The notes: generated from the letters alone by a model not told the origin. Shown: positions 15,253 through 22,893, counted from the stretch's first letter. The stretch is DNA of 34,188 nt from Scopulibacillus darangshiensis (GCF_004341035.1 NZ_SLXK01000046.1:1-34188); one strand, 5' to 3'. Numbers and translations are program-made.

Positions 15253-16977
15253 TTAATTCTCGAGATCCTTTGGACCAAAAGTCGCTTTTGGTGTCCACCA
15301 AAGCGGAATTTTAATCTTATCATCCGTTAATTTACCGTAGCCGTTTGCCACATCTTTTGCAATGTCATATCCCGCTTGAGCATGGCGGACAACGCCAATC
15401 CCTGAATCAACAGTCATGCAGACCTCGAGACGTGTCGCGGCATCGTCTGTACCGTCAGCAATCATTGTCACACCTGTGTGTACCGCTTCCCCCATGGAGT
15501 AGTTTGCCTGCAGGGCAATAAGATCGCACATGCCCACCGCATTAAGCAGACCATTCAATACCGGCCAGTCTGAAATCAAATCACCGCCGTCCTTCATTTT
15601 TTCGGATTCGAATGTCGGGTTAACAATGGAACCGGAATCCAAATTATCGCGTGAAAATGCGACAGGGCCAGCAAGTTCTCCCCGCTTGACCATCTCATTC
15701 ACCTCAAGAGCAAATGCTTTCCTCTGGCCAAAGCCAAGATAACAAATCCGGGCAGGCAATCCTTCTATTGGAATATGTTTCTTCGCAAGCTTAATCCATC
15801 TCGTGACAAGCAAGTCATCTTTGAACTTATCAAGAACCATATTATCTATTTTTTCAAGATCTGAAGCTTCTCCGGAGAGGCATGTCCAGCGGAACGGTCC
15901 GCGGCCTTCACAGAAGAGCGGCCGGATGTACTCCGCGACAAAACCAGGGATTAACATGGCTTCTTCTTCAGGCATGCCAGCATCGCGGCATTCTTTACGG
16001 AGGCTTGTGCCGTATTCAAAGGCATGGACACCTTTATCAAAAAATTGATTGGTTACCTTAAGTTCCCGAATCATCGTTTCTCTTGCTTTTGCCAAATAAA
16101 GGTCACGGTCTCTTCTTCTTAATTCATCGGCTTCTTCAGGCGTATAGCCGGACGGAAGATAAGAGATCGGGTCATGTGCAGGTGTCATCGACGTTAAAAT
16201 ATCCGGATTGAAATCCCTTTCAAAAGCAGCTTCGAAAATATCCGCGGAGTTACCAACTACTGCAATCCCTTTGGCTTCTCCCTTGCCGGCAGATTCCCTG
16301 GCCAGCTCTATTGCTTCATCTAAAGAATCCGCGAGAATGTCGATATAGCCGACATCCATCCGGCGGCGAATCGTTTCTTCATTCACATCGCAAAGGATGC
16401 CCACGCCGCCATGCATCGTCATTGCTCTCGTTTGGTTTCCGCCCATGCCTCCTGCACCGGCTGTTAACAAAATTTTTCCAACAAGCGAGTCATTATAGTG
16501 TTTCCGTGCAATGGCAGAAAGCGTCTCGAACGTCCCTTGGATCACACCTTGTGTGCCAATATATTCCCATGGTGCTGCTGTATATTGAGCAAAGATCGTT
16601 AAGTTCTTATCCTGTAAATCGTAAAATGTCTCCCAAGAAGGCCTCATAATGTTCGTCGTCGCCATCACGACGGTCGGTGCATATTTATGTGTTTTGAAGA
16701 CAGCAACCGGCATGCCGGATTGAACAACAAGCGTTTCATCATCTTCTAGTTCCTTTAATGATTGAACAATGGCATGGTAGGACTCCCAATTGCGCGCGCA
16801 TTTGCCAATTCCGCCGTAAATAACAAGCTCTTCAGGTTTCTCGGCATTCTCCATGTTATTCTCCAGCATTCTAAGAATAGATTCCTGGCGCCAGCCTTTA
16901 CATCGCAAAGTCTGCCCTCTTTGCGCTTTAACGGAATATAAAATTTCTGGTTTTTCTGCTGTTTTTGATTTGACCAT
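15253..16977 (-). CDS. hutU: Urocanate hydratase (urocanase)
   Basis: A 574-residue NAD-dependent enzyme that converts urocanate to imidazolonepropionate. The glycine-rich GAGGMGGNQTRAMTMHGG starts at residue 174, and GLPARICYLGFGQR contains the conserved active-site Cys. TNIMRPSWETF, QYTAAPWEYIGTQG and ALQANYSMGEAVHTGVT are further family blocks. The length is slightly above the usual 550-560 because of a short N-terminal extension and C-terminal tail. The ATG is preceded by GAGGAGG. It is the first gene of the operon, with the sigma-54 promoter 37-54 bp upstream. Confidence 0.97.
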   Translation of the reverse strand: MVKSKTAEKPEILYSVKAQRGQTLRCKGWRQESILRMLENNMENAEKPEELVIYGGIGKCARNWESYHAIVQSLKELEDDETLVVQSGMPVAVFKTHKYAPTVVMATTNIMRPSWETFYDLQDKNLTIFAQYTAAPWEYIGTQGVIQGTFETLSAIARKHYNDSLVGKILLTAGAGGMGGNQTRAMTMHGGVGILCDVNEETIRRRMDVGYIDILADSLDEAIELARESAGKGEAKGIAVVGNSADIFEAAFERDFNPDILTSMTPAHDPISYLPSGYTPEEADELRRRDRDLYLAKARETMIRELKVTNQFFDKGVHAFEYGTSLRKECRDAGMPEEEAMLIPGFVAEYIRPLFCEGRGPFRWTCLSGEASDLEKIDNMVLDKFKDDLLVTRWIKLAKKHIPIEGLPARICYLGFGQRKAFALEVNEMVKRGELAGPVAFSRDNLDSGSIVNPTFESEKMKDGGDLISDWPVLNGLLNAVGMCDLIALQANYSMGEAVHTGVTMIADGTDDAATRLEVCMTVDSGIGVVRHAQAGYDIAKDVANGYGKLTDDKIKIPLWWTPKATFGPKDLEN

Positions 16978-17013
16978 GATTGTTCCTCCTCGTTTTAGCC
17001 TTCAAAACTATAT

Positions 17014-17031
17014 TTGCAAGTTTTGTGCCAA
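17014..17031 (-). promoter_or_regulatory. Sigma-54 (-24/-12) promoter of the hut operon
   Basis: The minus strand reads TTGGCACAAAACTTGCAA, a full match to the sigma-54 consensus (TGGCAC, five bases, TTGC). Transcription should start near 17004, giving a leader of about 27 nt before hutU. A divergent sigma-54 activator gene and a perfect palindrome 67 bp further upstream support the call. No convincing sigma-A promoter for hutU was seen. Confidence 0.92.
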
Positions 17032-17097
17032 TAAAGAAAACTTGCCGATTGGCAATCCTTAATAGCGCAGCCAGAGGCATAGTTGCCCTTATGTGCG

Positions 17098-17118
17098 TCA
17101 GAAAGTTATACTTTCTGA
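17098..17118. promoter_or_regulatory. Palindromic upstream activator site for the hut promoter
   Basis: TCAGAAAGT and ACTTTCTGA are perfect 9-bp inverted arms around TAT. The site is centred roughly 100 bp upstream of the predicted hut start point, the usual distance for an enhancer-binding protein with a Fis-type helix-turn-helix. The neighbouring activator at 17293 is the obvious candidate to bind it. Confidence 0.65.
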
Positions 17119-17181
17119 TTAACCAAAGAAAATACGGGACGCCTTGATTTATCGGCCCAAAACCAAAATAAAGCAAGCGAT

Positions 17182-17205
17182 ATTTGCACCGCAAATTATA
17201 TTTGC
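17182..17205. promoter_or_regulatory. Second inverted/direct repeat in the hut-activator intergenic region
   Basis: ATTTGC-ACC-GCAAAT is a perfect short dyad (17182-17196), followed by another TATTTGC at 17199-17205. TATTTGC also occurs at 17011-17017 over the -12 element of the hut promoter. It could be an operator for autoregulation of the activator gene or for another regulator. Another small dyad, TTGCC-GATT-GGCAA, is at 17042-17055. Roles are unknown. Confidence 0.35.
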
Positions 17206-17292
17206 TGCTTTCGACCCCTTAAGAAAGGATTTTCTTTGTCGAATATTGAATTAATTTGTCAATGGTAAAGTTTTTTAAAGGGAGTGAGTACT

Positions 17293-19002
17293 ATGATGGC
17301 TGCAGCCATTGGATCGATATTAATAGATTTTGCAGGCGGTGTTGTTATTTTTGATGAAGACAAAAGAGTGACTTGGGTTGGGGGAAAGATTGATGACAGC
17401 TTCAGCCCAAAGAATGGGCAGTCTTTTGCAAACGTGTTTGGTCTTGAAGAGCGCGACATGCCTCATAACAAAAAGACCATAGTGACTGCAAGCGGCAAAA
17501 TCTTTTTGCTCCGGAAAAAGTCATTTACACTTCCCGACATTCGACTGACAATCATTATGCTGGATGATTTAACAGATGTCGTATCTAATAAAGAAGCCAG
17601 ACTCGCATGCCTTGAGAAGATTGTCGACACTCTTAATGATGGCATCGTCATGAGCGACCACGAAGGAAAAATAGCTTTATATAATAAAGCTGAAGAAAAG
17701 TTGGAAAATCTTGAGGCGAGCAAGGTAAAAGGTCAATATTTGTGGGATGCCTATAATTACGGGAAACCAGCTTTATCTGAACACCGTCAAGTTTTCCAGT
17801 CACAGAAACCAGTCATTGGCGATTATCAAGCTCACGCACATATTAATGGTATCCCCCAGTATGTAAGGTACAGCACATATCCTATTATCAGGCACGGAAA
17901 AACGATCGCAGTGTTCTCTGTCAGTACAAACGATACCAAGCTAAAAAAACTATTGCATGAAACGCTAGAATTAAAACGGAAAATGTTAACCTTGGATGAA
18001 GAAAATAAAATGGAACACAGCAATGGCACAAATTATACTTTTGACAACATTAAAGGAAACAGCAAGGTCTTGAAAAATCTAATAAAAGAAGCGCAAAATG
18101 TCGCCGTTCATAATACAGATGTCCTTATTGTCGGTGAAACTGGCACTGGCAAGGAACTGTTCGCACAAAGTATTCATAATCACAGCGAAAAAATCAAGCA
18201 TCCTTTTGTCGCCGTCAACTGTGCTGCGATCCCTGAATCCTTACTAGAAAGCACCCTTTTCGGAACGGTAAAAGGGGCTTATACCGGTGCGGTCAACCAA
18301 AAAGGGCTTTTCGAGTATGCCCAGGCGGGAACACTCTTTCTCGATGAGATCAATTCCATGCCGATGTCTTTACAATCAAAATTAATGCGGGTCTTGGAAG
18401 AAAAAAAGATTAGACGGCTTGGAACGAATGAGATCACACCGGTTCATTGTACCATCATTAGTGCTTCCAACGAAGATCCGCAAGAATTAATGACATTCAA
18501 CAAAATGCGTTCAGATTTATATTATCGCATTGCCAGAATAACAATCGCGATTCCGCCATTGAGAGAACGCAAAGATGATATCACATCACTTATCAATGTC
18601 TTTATCCACCGCTATAATTTGTCGTTTAATAAAGACATCCAAGGCATATCAGATCAGCTTAACCATGTCTTTCTCCATTACAGTTGGCCCGGGAACATAA
18701 GAGAATTGGAGCATGTCATTGAAAATCTTATGATCAACGCGGAAGAAAACGATCATCTTCTTGACATTAGTCATCTGCCATCCTACTTGCGCAGCACATT
18801 TATTAATGACGATAAGCAAAATTTGAAAAAGAAACGAGGAAGACGTCCGCTTAAAACAGCCGTCGCTTCAGCTGAAGAAGAATATATTCGCGATGCTCTT
18901 GAAAAGGCAGGCTGGAACATTACAAAAGCAGCAAAGAACCTTGGCACTACCCGGCAAAATATCCAGTATCATATGAAAAAGTTTGATTTGAAAAAGCCAT
19001 AG
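17293..19002 (+). CDS. Sigma-54-dependent activator (PAS-AAA+-Fis HTH, RocR-like), probable hut regulator
   Basis: A 569-residue enhancer-binding protein. The N-terminal sensory part includes a PAS-like domain at about 105-215 (KIVDTLNDGIVMSDHEGKIALYNKAEE). The AAA+ domain has Walker A GETGTGKE at 281-288, GAYTGA at 328-333 (the sigma-54-contacting loop, Tyr for Phe), and Walker B GTLFLDE near 346. The C-terminal Fis-type helix-turn-helix is NITKAAKNLGTTRQNIQYHM, preceded by a basic KKKRGRRPLK stretch. There is no receiver domain, so it probably senses a small ligand such as histidine or urocanate. The frame extends to a GTG at 17284, but GGGAG is 8 nt before ATG 17293. It is divergent from hutU, whose promoter is sigma-54 type, so it very likely activates hut. 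Confidence 0.92.
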   Translation: MMAAAIGSILIDFAGGVVIFDEDKRVTWVGGKIDDSFSPKNGQSFANVFGLEERDMPHNKKTIVTASGKIFLLRKKSFTLPDIRLTIIMLDDLTDVVSNKEARLACLEKIVDTLNDGIVMSDHEGKIALYNKAEEKLENLEASKVKGQYLWDAYNYGKPALSEHRQVFQSQKPVIGDYQAHAHINGIPQYVRYSTYPIIRHGKTIAVFSVSTNDTKLKKLLHETLELKRKMLTLDEENKMEHSNGTNYTFDNIKGNSKVLKNLIKEAQNVAVHNTDVLIVGETGTGKELFAQSIHNHSEKIKHPFVAVNCAAIPESLLESTLFGTVKGAYTGAVNQKGLFEYAQAGTLFLDEINSMPMSLQSKLMRVLEEKKIRRLGTNEITPVHCTIISASNEDPQELMTFNKMRSDLYYRIARITIAIPPLRERKDDITSLINVFIHRYNLSFNKDIQGISDQLNHVFLHYSWPGNIRELEHVIENLMINAEENDHLLDISHLPSYLRSTFINDDKQNLKKKRGRRPLKTAVASAEEEYIRDALEKAGWNITKAAKNLGTTRQNIQYHMKKFDLKKP

Positions 19003-19034
19003 CTTCAACCTTTTTCTAAATCTTTTTAAATCAT

Positions 19035-19060
19035 CAAACCGCTTGCCATTTTCCGTCGTT
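19035..19060 (+). promoter_or_regulatory. Possible ECF-type promoter of the lipoprotein gene
   Basis: CAAAC at 19035-19039 is followed after 17 bp by CGTT (19057-19060), or after 14 bp by CGTC (19054-19057). This resembles the AAC/CGT promoters of ECF sigma factors. An ECF sigma gene lies downstream, so autoregulation is possible. The match is short and could be chance. Confidence 0.3.
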
Positions 19061-19095
19061 AACTTAAGTGAAATAAAAAAATGGAGGGATGCCAT

Positions 19096-19902
19096 ATGAA
19101 AAAGGCGAAACTTTTGTTCACGACGGCTATTGTCATGACGATGCTCTTTCTTGCTGCCTGCGGCAACAGCAGTGAGGGCGGAGAAAAGGCGGAGAAAGGG
19201 GAAAAATCATCGAGCAATGAAAAAAGTCCAGCGTTACAGACGTTAAATAACGATAAGGTTGGCAGCTATTTAGCAGATGCTAAGGGAATGACCCTTTATG
19301 TTTTTAAAAAGGATAAAAAGGGTGTCAGCAACTGTAAGGGCGAGTGTCTTAAAAAATGGCCGGTCTTTTATGCAAAAGACATGGACATGCCTGAGGGGTA
19401 CAACAAAAGCGACTTTGGAACAATCACAAGAAAAGACACTGGAAAGAAGCAAACAACATACAAAGGCTACCCGCTTTATTACTTTTTTAAAGATAAAGCA
19501 AAAGGAGATATCAAAGGTCAAGGCGTTAAAGGGGTTTGGTATGTTGTAAATGACGAAACGTTTGCTAAATTGGCGGGTGATTCTGGAGAAAATGCCACTG
19601 ATTTGGCAAGCGGGACTGATACCGTTTTGGCTGATACGGCAAATTTAAAGAAAACAGTTGAACAGTCTTCGAAAGACACCGCAAGTATAAATAATGCCGG
19701 TAAGAAATTGGGAGAAGACTGGGATGCGATTGAAAAGAAGGTCGAGGAAAAGTACCCTAAGGATTATGAAAATATTGAAGACAGCCTCTATCCATTGCTT
19801 GCCGAGGCGGCCAAAGAACAACCGGATGAAGATAAAATGAAAAAACTGATCGCGGACGTCACAAACAAGCTTAATAGCTTCAAAGAAAAAGTTTCTTCAT
19901 AA
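19096..19902 (+). CDS. Lipoprotein with secreted-repeat (Lipoprotein_15/COG4315) domain and C-terminal helical domain
   Basis: A 268-residue lipoprotein. The signal peptide MKKAKLLFTTAIVMTMLFLAAC has lipobox LAAC with Cys22 as the lipidation site, so it should be anchored outside the membrane. After a low-complexity Glu/Lys/Ser linker comes the repeat domain with YLADAKGMTLYVFKKDKKG, CKGECLKKWP and YKGYPLYYFFKD...GVWYVV, the pattern of the Lipoprotein_15 family of unknown function. Residues about 170-268 form a separate charged helical domain (KKLGEDWDAIEKKVEEKYPKDY) that resembles periplasmic domains found with FTR1-type iron permeases. ATG 19096 has GGAGGG upstream. It ends in a strong terminator and is followed by the sigma/anti-sigma pair. 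Confidence 0.88.
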   Translation: MKKAKLLFTTAIVMTMLFLAACGNSSEGGEKAEKGEKSSSNEKSPALQTLNNDKVGSYLADAKGMTLYVFKKDKKGVSNCKGECLKKWPVFYAKDMDMPEGYNKSDFGTITRKDTGKKQTTYKGYPLYYFFKDKAKGDIKGQGVKGVWYVVNDETFAKLAGDSGENATDLASGTDTVLADTANLKKTVEQSSKDTASINNAGKKLGEDWDAIEKKVEEKYPKDYENIEDSLYPLLAEAAKEQPDEDKMKKLIADVTNKLNSFKEKVSS

Positions 19903-19925
19903 TATTGTAGCCCGCTTTAAACCGC

Positions 19926-19958
19926 AAAGGAACTGCCTGTGACAGTTCCTTTTTTTTT
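19926..19958 (+). terminator. Rho-independent terminator after the lipoprotein gene
   Basis: AAAGGAACTG (19926-19935) pairs with CAGTTCCTTT (19943-19952) around a 7-nt loop and runs into a long T tract. It separates the lipoprotein gene from the ECF sigma gene. Confidence 0.9.
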
Positions 19959-19971
19959 CAATTTTGAGCCA

Positions 19972-19998
19972 TTTACAAGCCCGCCGCCGTGTGATAAT
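19972..19998 (+). promoter_or_regulatory. Weak candidate promoter for the ECF sigma operon
   Basis: TTTACA at 19972-19977 and GATAAT at 19993-19998, preceded by TG as an extended -10, are separated by only 15 bp. The spacing is short, so this is a tentative call. A terminator upstream means the sigma gene needs a promoter of its own or relies on read-through. Confidence 0.3.
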
Positions 19999-20031
19999 TT
20001 TAAAAGAATCATAGAAGAGGGCGGTGAGAGT

Positions 20032-20586
20032 TTGAGGAAAAAATCGGACCAGGAATTGATGAAACTGATCGAGCAAAAACACCGCTCAGCTTTTGAAGAA
20101 CTATATGACCGCTATATTAACCTCATATACAGCTATTCTTTGAAAATAACGAAAGGCAATCAGGAAAAAGCAAAGGAAATCGTTCAACATGTTTTCTTGC
20201 GCATTTGGACGACAAAAAGCCGGTATGACCCTAATAAAGGTCTGTTAATCAACTGGTTAATCACGGTGACACGAAACATATCCATAGATTTTATCCGCAA
20301 AGAAAAAAAGCATGAGGAAAAACAACAAATGATGGTTGCCGAGACGGTTATTACCCAAGAAAGCAAGCCGTTTCAGAACATACATATTGAAGATGCGAAG
20401 AAGCGATTAACTGATGAACAGCAGCGGCTGATCCGGCTTCTATATTGGGAAGGTTATTCATTAAGAGAGATTGCCGCGATGGAAGAAGAGCCGATTGGAA
20501 CGGTTAAAAGCCGTTTGCACCAGTCGCTCAAACGGATGAGGCAGCATCTCAAGACTGAAAAGGAGGGCAGAGTGGATGGCCAATGA
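20032..20586 (+). CDS. ECF-family RNA polymerase sigma factor (SigK-like, with RskA-type anti-sigma)
   Basis: A 184-residue sigma-70-family protein with only regions 2 and 4. Region 2 reads AFEELYDRYINLIYSYSLKI and INWLITVTRNISIDFIRKEKK. Region 4 is LTDEQQRLIRLLYWEGYSLREIAAMEEEPIGTVKSRLHQSLKRMRQHL. The frame opens earlier at a GTG at 19939, but that lies in the loop of the upstream terminator and adds 31 atypical residues. The TTG at 20032 with GGTGAG just upstream gives a normal ECF start (LRKKSDQELMKLI). It overlaps the anti-sigma gene by 11 bp, so the two are coupled. Confidence 0.9.
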   Translation: MRKKSDQELMKLIEQKHRSAFEELYDRYINLIYSYSLKITKGNQEKAKEIVQHVFLRIWTTKSRYDPNKGLLINWLITVTRNISIDFIRKEKKHEEKQQMMVAETVITQESKPFQNIHIEDAKKRLTDEQQRLIRLLYWEGYSLREIAAMEEEPIGTVKSRLHQSLKRMRQHLKTEKEGRVDGQ

Positions 20587-21316
20587 ATGTGAACACCTAA
20601 TGGACTATTTAGCCGGTGAATTAACAGAAAAAGAAGCCGAACATTTTCAACGACATTTATCCCGATGTGAACAATGTTCATCTGAGCTTGAACAGCTGCA
20701 AGAAGCTTGGCATTCCCTCCCCTCTGAAGCAGAACATGCGGATGTCCCGCCTGAATTAAAATCAGAAGTCATGAATTTCGTCTTTAATGAGGCTTCTGCG
20801 GAAAGCCCGAGAACCATGGATGCCTCAGAAAAGATAACCGCTTGGACACATCGTTTTATAAAAGGCTTCGCGCCCATTACAGCAACAATCATTGTGTTGT
20901 TATTTATCGTTTCAGCCGGACTTCTCTATGAAAATATCCAATTAAGAAGCACAGCGACTGAAAGAATCACAAATGCCGCAAAAACGACTCAGCTCTTTTT
21001 GCTTCAATCGATTGTTCAAACTAGCCACGCCAAAGGCTATGCTGCTGTTATAAAAACGGGTGATGATCGTGAACTGATCGTCAATTTAAAGGATCTGCCC
21101 ATACTTAAGGGAAAAGAAGCGTATCAAGTCTGGCTTCTGAAAGACGGCAAACGGCAAAATGCCGGAACCTTGCGCCCCGCCAAAGATGGCCATGGCATGT
21201 TGACCTACCGCTTGCCTGGCGAATATAAATTTGATGCGATCGGCATCACATTAGAGCCTAATGCCCATGGCACCAAGCCCCGCGGCAAAAAGGTCATCGG
21301 CATGGCGCAAGGGTAA
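20576..21316 (+). CDS. Membrane-anchored zinc-finger anti-sigma factor (RskA-like)
   Basis: A 246-residue protein. The N-terminal anti-sigma zinc-finger has His27-x3-Cys31-x2-Cys34 (HLSRCEQC) with Cys5/His7 nearby. One transmembrane helix lies at about 99-118 (APITATIIVLLFIVSAGLLY). The extracellular C-terminal RskA domain includes EAYQVWLLKDGKRQNAGTLRP and FDAIGITLEPNA. It should hold the upstream ECF sigma factor at the membrane until released by a surface signal. The ATG has AGGAGG upstream and overlaps the sigma gene. The inducing signal is unknown; the preceding lipoprotein is a plausible regulon member. Confidence 0.92.
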   Translation: MANECEHLMDYLAGELTEKEAEHFQRHLSRCEQCSSELEQLQEAWHSLPSEAEHADVPPELKSEVMNFVFNEASAESPRTMDASEKITAWTHRFIKGFAPITATIIVLLFIVSAGLLYENIQLRSTATERITNAAKTTQLFLLQSIVQTSHAKGYAAVIKTGDDRELIVNLKDLPILKGKEAYQVWLLKDGKRQNAGTLRPAKDGHGMLTYRLPGEYKFDAIGITLEPNAHGTKPRGKKVIGMAQG

Positions 21317-21324
21317 AAATCGGG

Positions 21325-21358
21325 AGAACCCCTCTGTTCAAAGAACAGAGGGGCATTA
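21325..21358. terminator. Terminator between anti-sigma gene and convergent kinase gene
   Basis: CCCCTCTGTTC (21329-21339) and GAACAGAGGGG (21343-21353) form a perfect 11-bp stem with a 3-nt loop. The T tract is short (ATTATTT) on the plus strand and poor on the minus strand. It sits between convergent genes and probably serves mainly the plus-strand operon. Confidence 0.75.
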
Positions 21359-21373
21359 TTTGGCAGCGATATA

Positions 21374-22276
21374 TTAAACTTCCTTATTGCTCTCTTTGGA
21401 TTCAGGGATAAAAAAACAAAAGGTGTAAAAATCATGCTCTGAGTAAAAACCCACTTTGCCATTTAGCTTTTTTACAATTTCTTTTACAATCGCGAGCCCA
21501 AGACCAGATCCCCCCGTTCTTCGGTTGCGGGATGCTTCAACACGAAAAAACGGATCAAACAATTGGTCCTGCACCTCTTCCGGGATGTCCCTGCCTTGAT
21601 TTGAAACCGACACCTTAAAGTGATGATTGACCTGTTTGCCTTTGATGACAACTTTTTTACCGACATCATACCGAATCACGTTATCGAACAGATGAGCTAG
21701 GATGGCTTGTACCGCTTTAGGATCACAATAAACAGTCTTTGATTCCACTTGCATGTCAACGTCTATGTTCAATTCATCAAATCTATCTTGAAATAATAGA
21801 ACCGCTGATGCCACGGTATGCTTTATCTCAATCCATTGATTATCGATATGGCTGTCTTTCCATGCCTGCAAGTCATGCATGTTTTCTACCACATCGGTTA
21901 ACTGAACGCACTCTTTTCTCAACAAGGCATAAACCGATTGGCTTTGTTCAAAAACTCCCGATTCTAATCCCTCTAAATAGCCATTCAAGGTTGTCAATGG
22001 TGTCCTAAGTTCATGGGCGAGACCATCCATCATTTGGTTTTGCCGCCTGCTCAAATGCTTCATCCGATCCGCAATCTGCCCCACTTCATCTTTTGAGTTA
22101 ACCATAATGGCATTGCCATTTTTATTTAACATGTTCGAATCATCGGACAATCGATTCAACGGATAAAGAATTTTTTTCGATAAAATCAAATGAATCAATA
22201 TGGCTGCAAGAAAGGTAATGATGCCCGCTTGAAGAAAATATTCTCCCACGACCTGGCGGAAATGCTGAGACTGCAA
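21374..22276 (-). CDS. Orphan sensor histidine kinase, short N-terminus
   Basis: About 300 residues. A single transmembrane helix lies at 15-33 (GIITFLAAILIHLILSK), then HAMP (YPLNRLSDDSNML...KDEVGQIADRM), HisKA with His88 in GLAHELRTPLTTL, and HATPase_c (LAHLFDNVIRY, GGSGLGLAIVKEI). A normal kinase of this type has a first transmembrane helix and an outside sensor loop before this point. Here the frame is closed by a TAG 27 nt upstream of the TTG start, and it overlaps the membrane-protein gene by 82 bp in another frame. No response regulator is adjacent. It may be truncated, frameshifted from the upstream ORF, or a genuine one-helix kinase paired with the membrane protein. Confidence 0.75.
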   Translation of the reverse strand: MQSQHFRQVVGEYFLQAGIITFLAAILIHLILSKKILYPLNRLSDDSNMLNKNGNAIMVNSKDEVGQIADRMKHLSRRQNQMMDGLAHELRTPLTTLNGYLEGLESGVFEQSQSVYALLRKECVQLTDVVENMHDLQAWKDSHIDNQWIEIKHTVASAVLLFQDRFDELNIDVDMQVESKTVYCDPKAVQAILAHLFDNVIRYDVGKKVVIKGKQVNHHFKVSVSNQGRDIPEEVQDQLFDPFFRVEASRNRRTGGSGLGLAIVKEIVKKLNGKVGFYSEHDFYTFCFFIPESKESNKEV

Positions 22277-22818
22277 GCAATATTTTCTTCCACATCGCTA
22301 CCAAGACTGAACCACAAAATCATTCCCGGCCATAACGGATGATTATGCTTGCGAACATTAGCCACAAACCAATACACAACCAGAATCACAGTCAAAACAA
22401 TTTGAAGAATAGCATAAAGCGGTGCCGAAAAAGATAAGACCAATGTTAATAATTGATAACTTCCAAAAGCGGTTAAGAGGGCAATGAAACTCGGTTCAAT
22501 ATAAAATTTTAATTGCTGTTTGTCTTTCTTCACCCTGAAGATTAAATAGAGCATCACCACCCCAAACGCTAAGACAACCCCTTTTTCTCCGCCTGTGAAA
22601 TAAAGCTGATTCAGGGGACTGGAAAATGCATCTATTGGATGAAAAAGGGTATAGCTCAACTTCCAAACAGCAACAAATAGAAATAAGGCGTTCCACAAAA
22701 TTTCCTCAACACGCGCTACCATCCATTTTTGGGACACGCAAATTCGTATGAAGATATATGCCGTAAGTCCGCCTATGGCATACATGATCCACTGTTCCTT
22801 GATCATCACCGGCCCCAA
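22195..22818 (-). CDS. Predicted multi-pass membrane protein, unknown function
   Basis: A 207-residue protein with about six hydrophobic helices. The KLSYTLFHPIDAFSSP and LYFTGGEKGVVLAF stretch faintly recalls the Lgt-type segment with a glycine-rich turn, but I cannot assign a family. The start is a TTG at 22818, with GGGGGAGG 8 nt upstream. After the last helix (PGMILWFSLG) the final 34 residues, SDVEENIACSLSISARSW onward, are polar and unlike the rest. That tail lies mostly over the start of the histidine kinase in another frame. This suggests either a frameshift near 22280 or a coupled overlap. Confidence 0.6.
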   Translation of the reverse strand: MGPVMIKEQWIMYAIGGLTAYIFIRICVSQKWMVARVEEILWNALFLFVAVWKLSYTLFHPIDAFSSPLNQLYFTGGEKGVVLAFGVVMLYLIFRVKKDKQQLKFYIEPSFIALLTAFGSYQLLTLVLSFSAPLYAILQIVLTVILVVYWFVANVRKHNHPLWPGMILWFSLGSDVEENIACSLSISARSWENIFFKRASLPFLQPY

Positions 22819-22893
22819 AAACTAAACCTCCCCCATTTAAACACCTCCCCTTGTAACCATAATGATAGATTTTAAAGTTTTGATAAAGAAAGC

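Noticed and set aside
15233-15301. Extended N-terminus of HutI overlapping hutU
   Set aside because: No ribosome binding site; ATG 15232 has AGGAG at good spacing and gives the normal protein length.
16311-16649. 112-codon plus-strand open frame opposite hutU
   Set aside because: Antisense shadow of a highly conserved gene; rich in His, Ser and Arg, without domain or ribosome binding site.
18828-18857. Eukaryote-like AT-hook in the hut activator (KKKRGRRPLK)
   Set aside because: The core is GRRP rather than GRP, so it is better read as a basic linker before the Fis-type helix-turn-helix.
19939-20031. Extended N-terminus of the ECF sigma factor from a GTG start
   Set aside because: The GTG lies in the loop of the upstream terminator, has no ribosome binding site, and adds 31 residues atypical for ECF factors.
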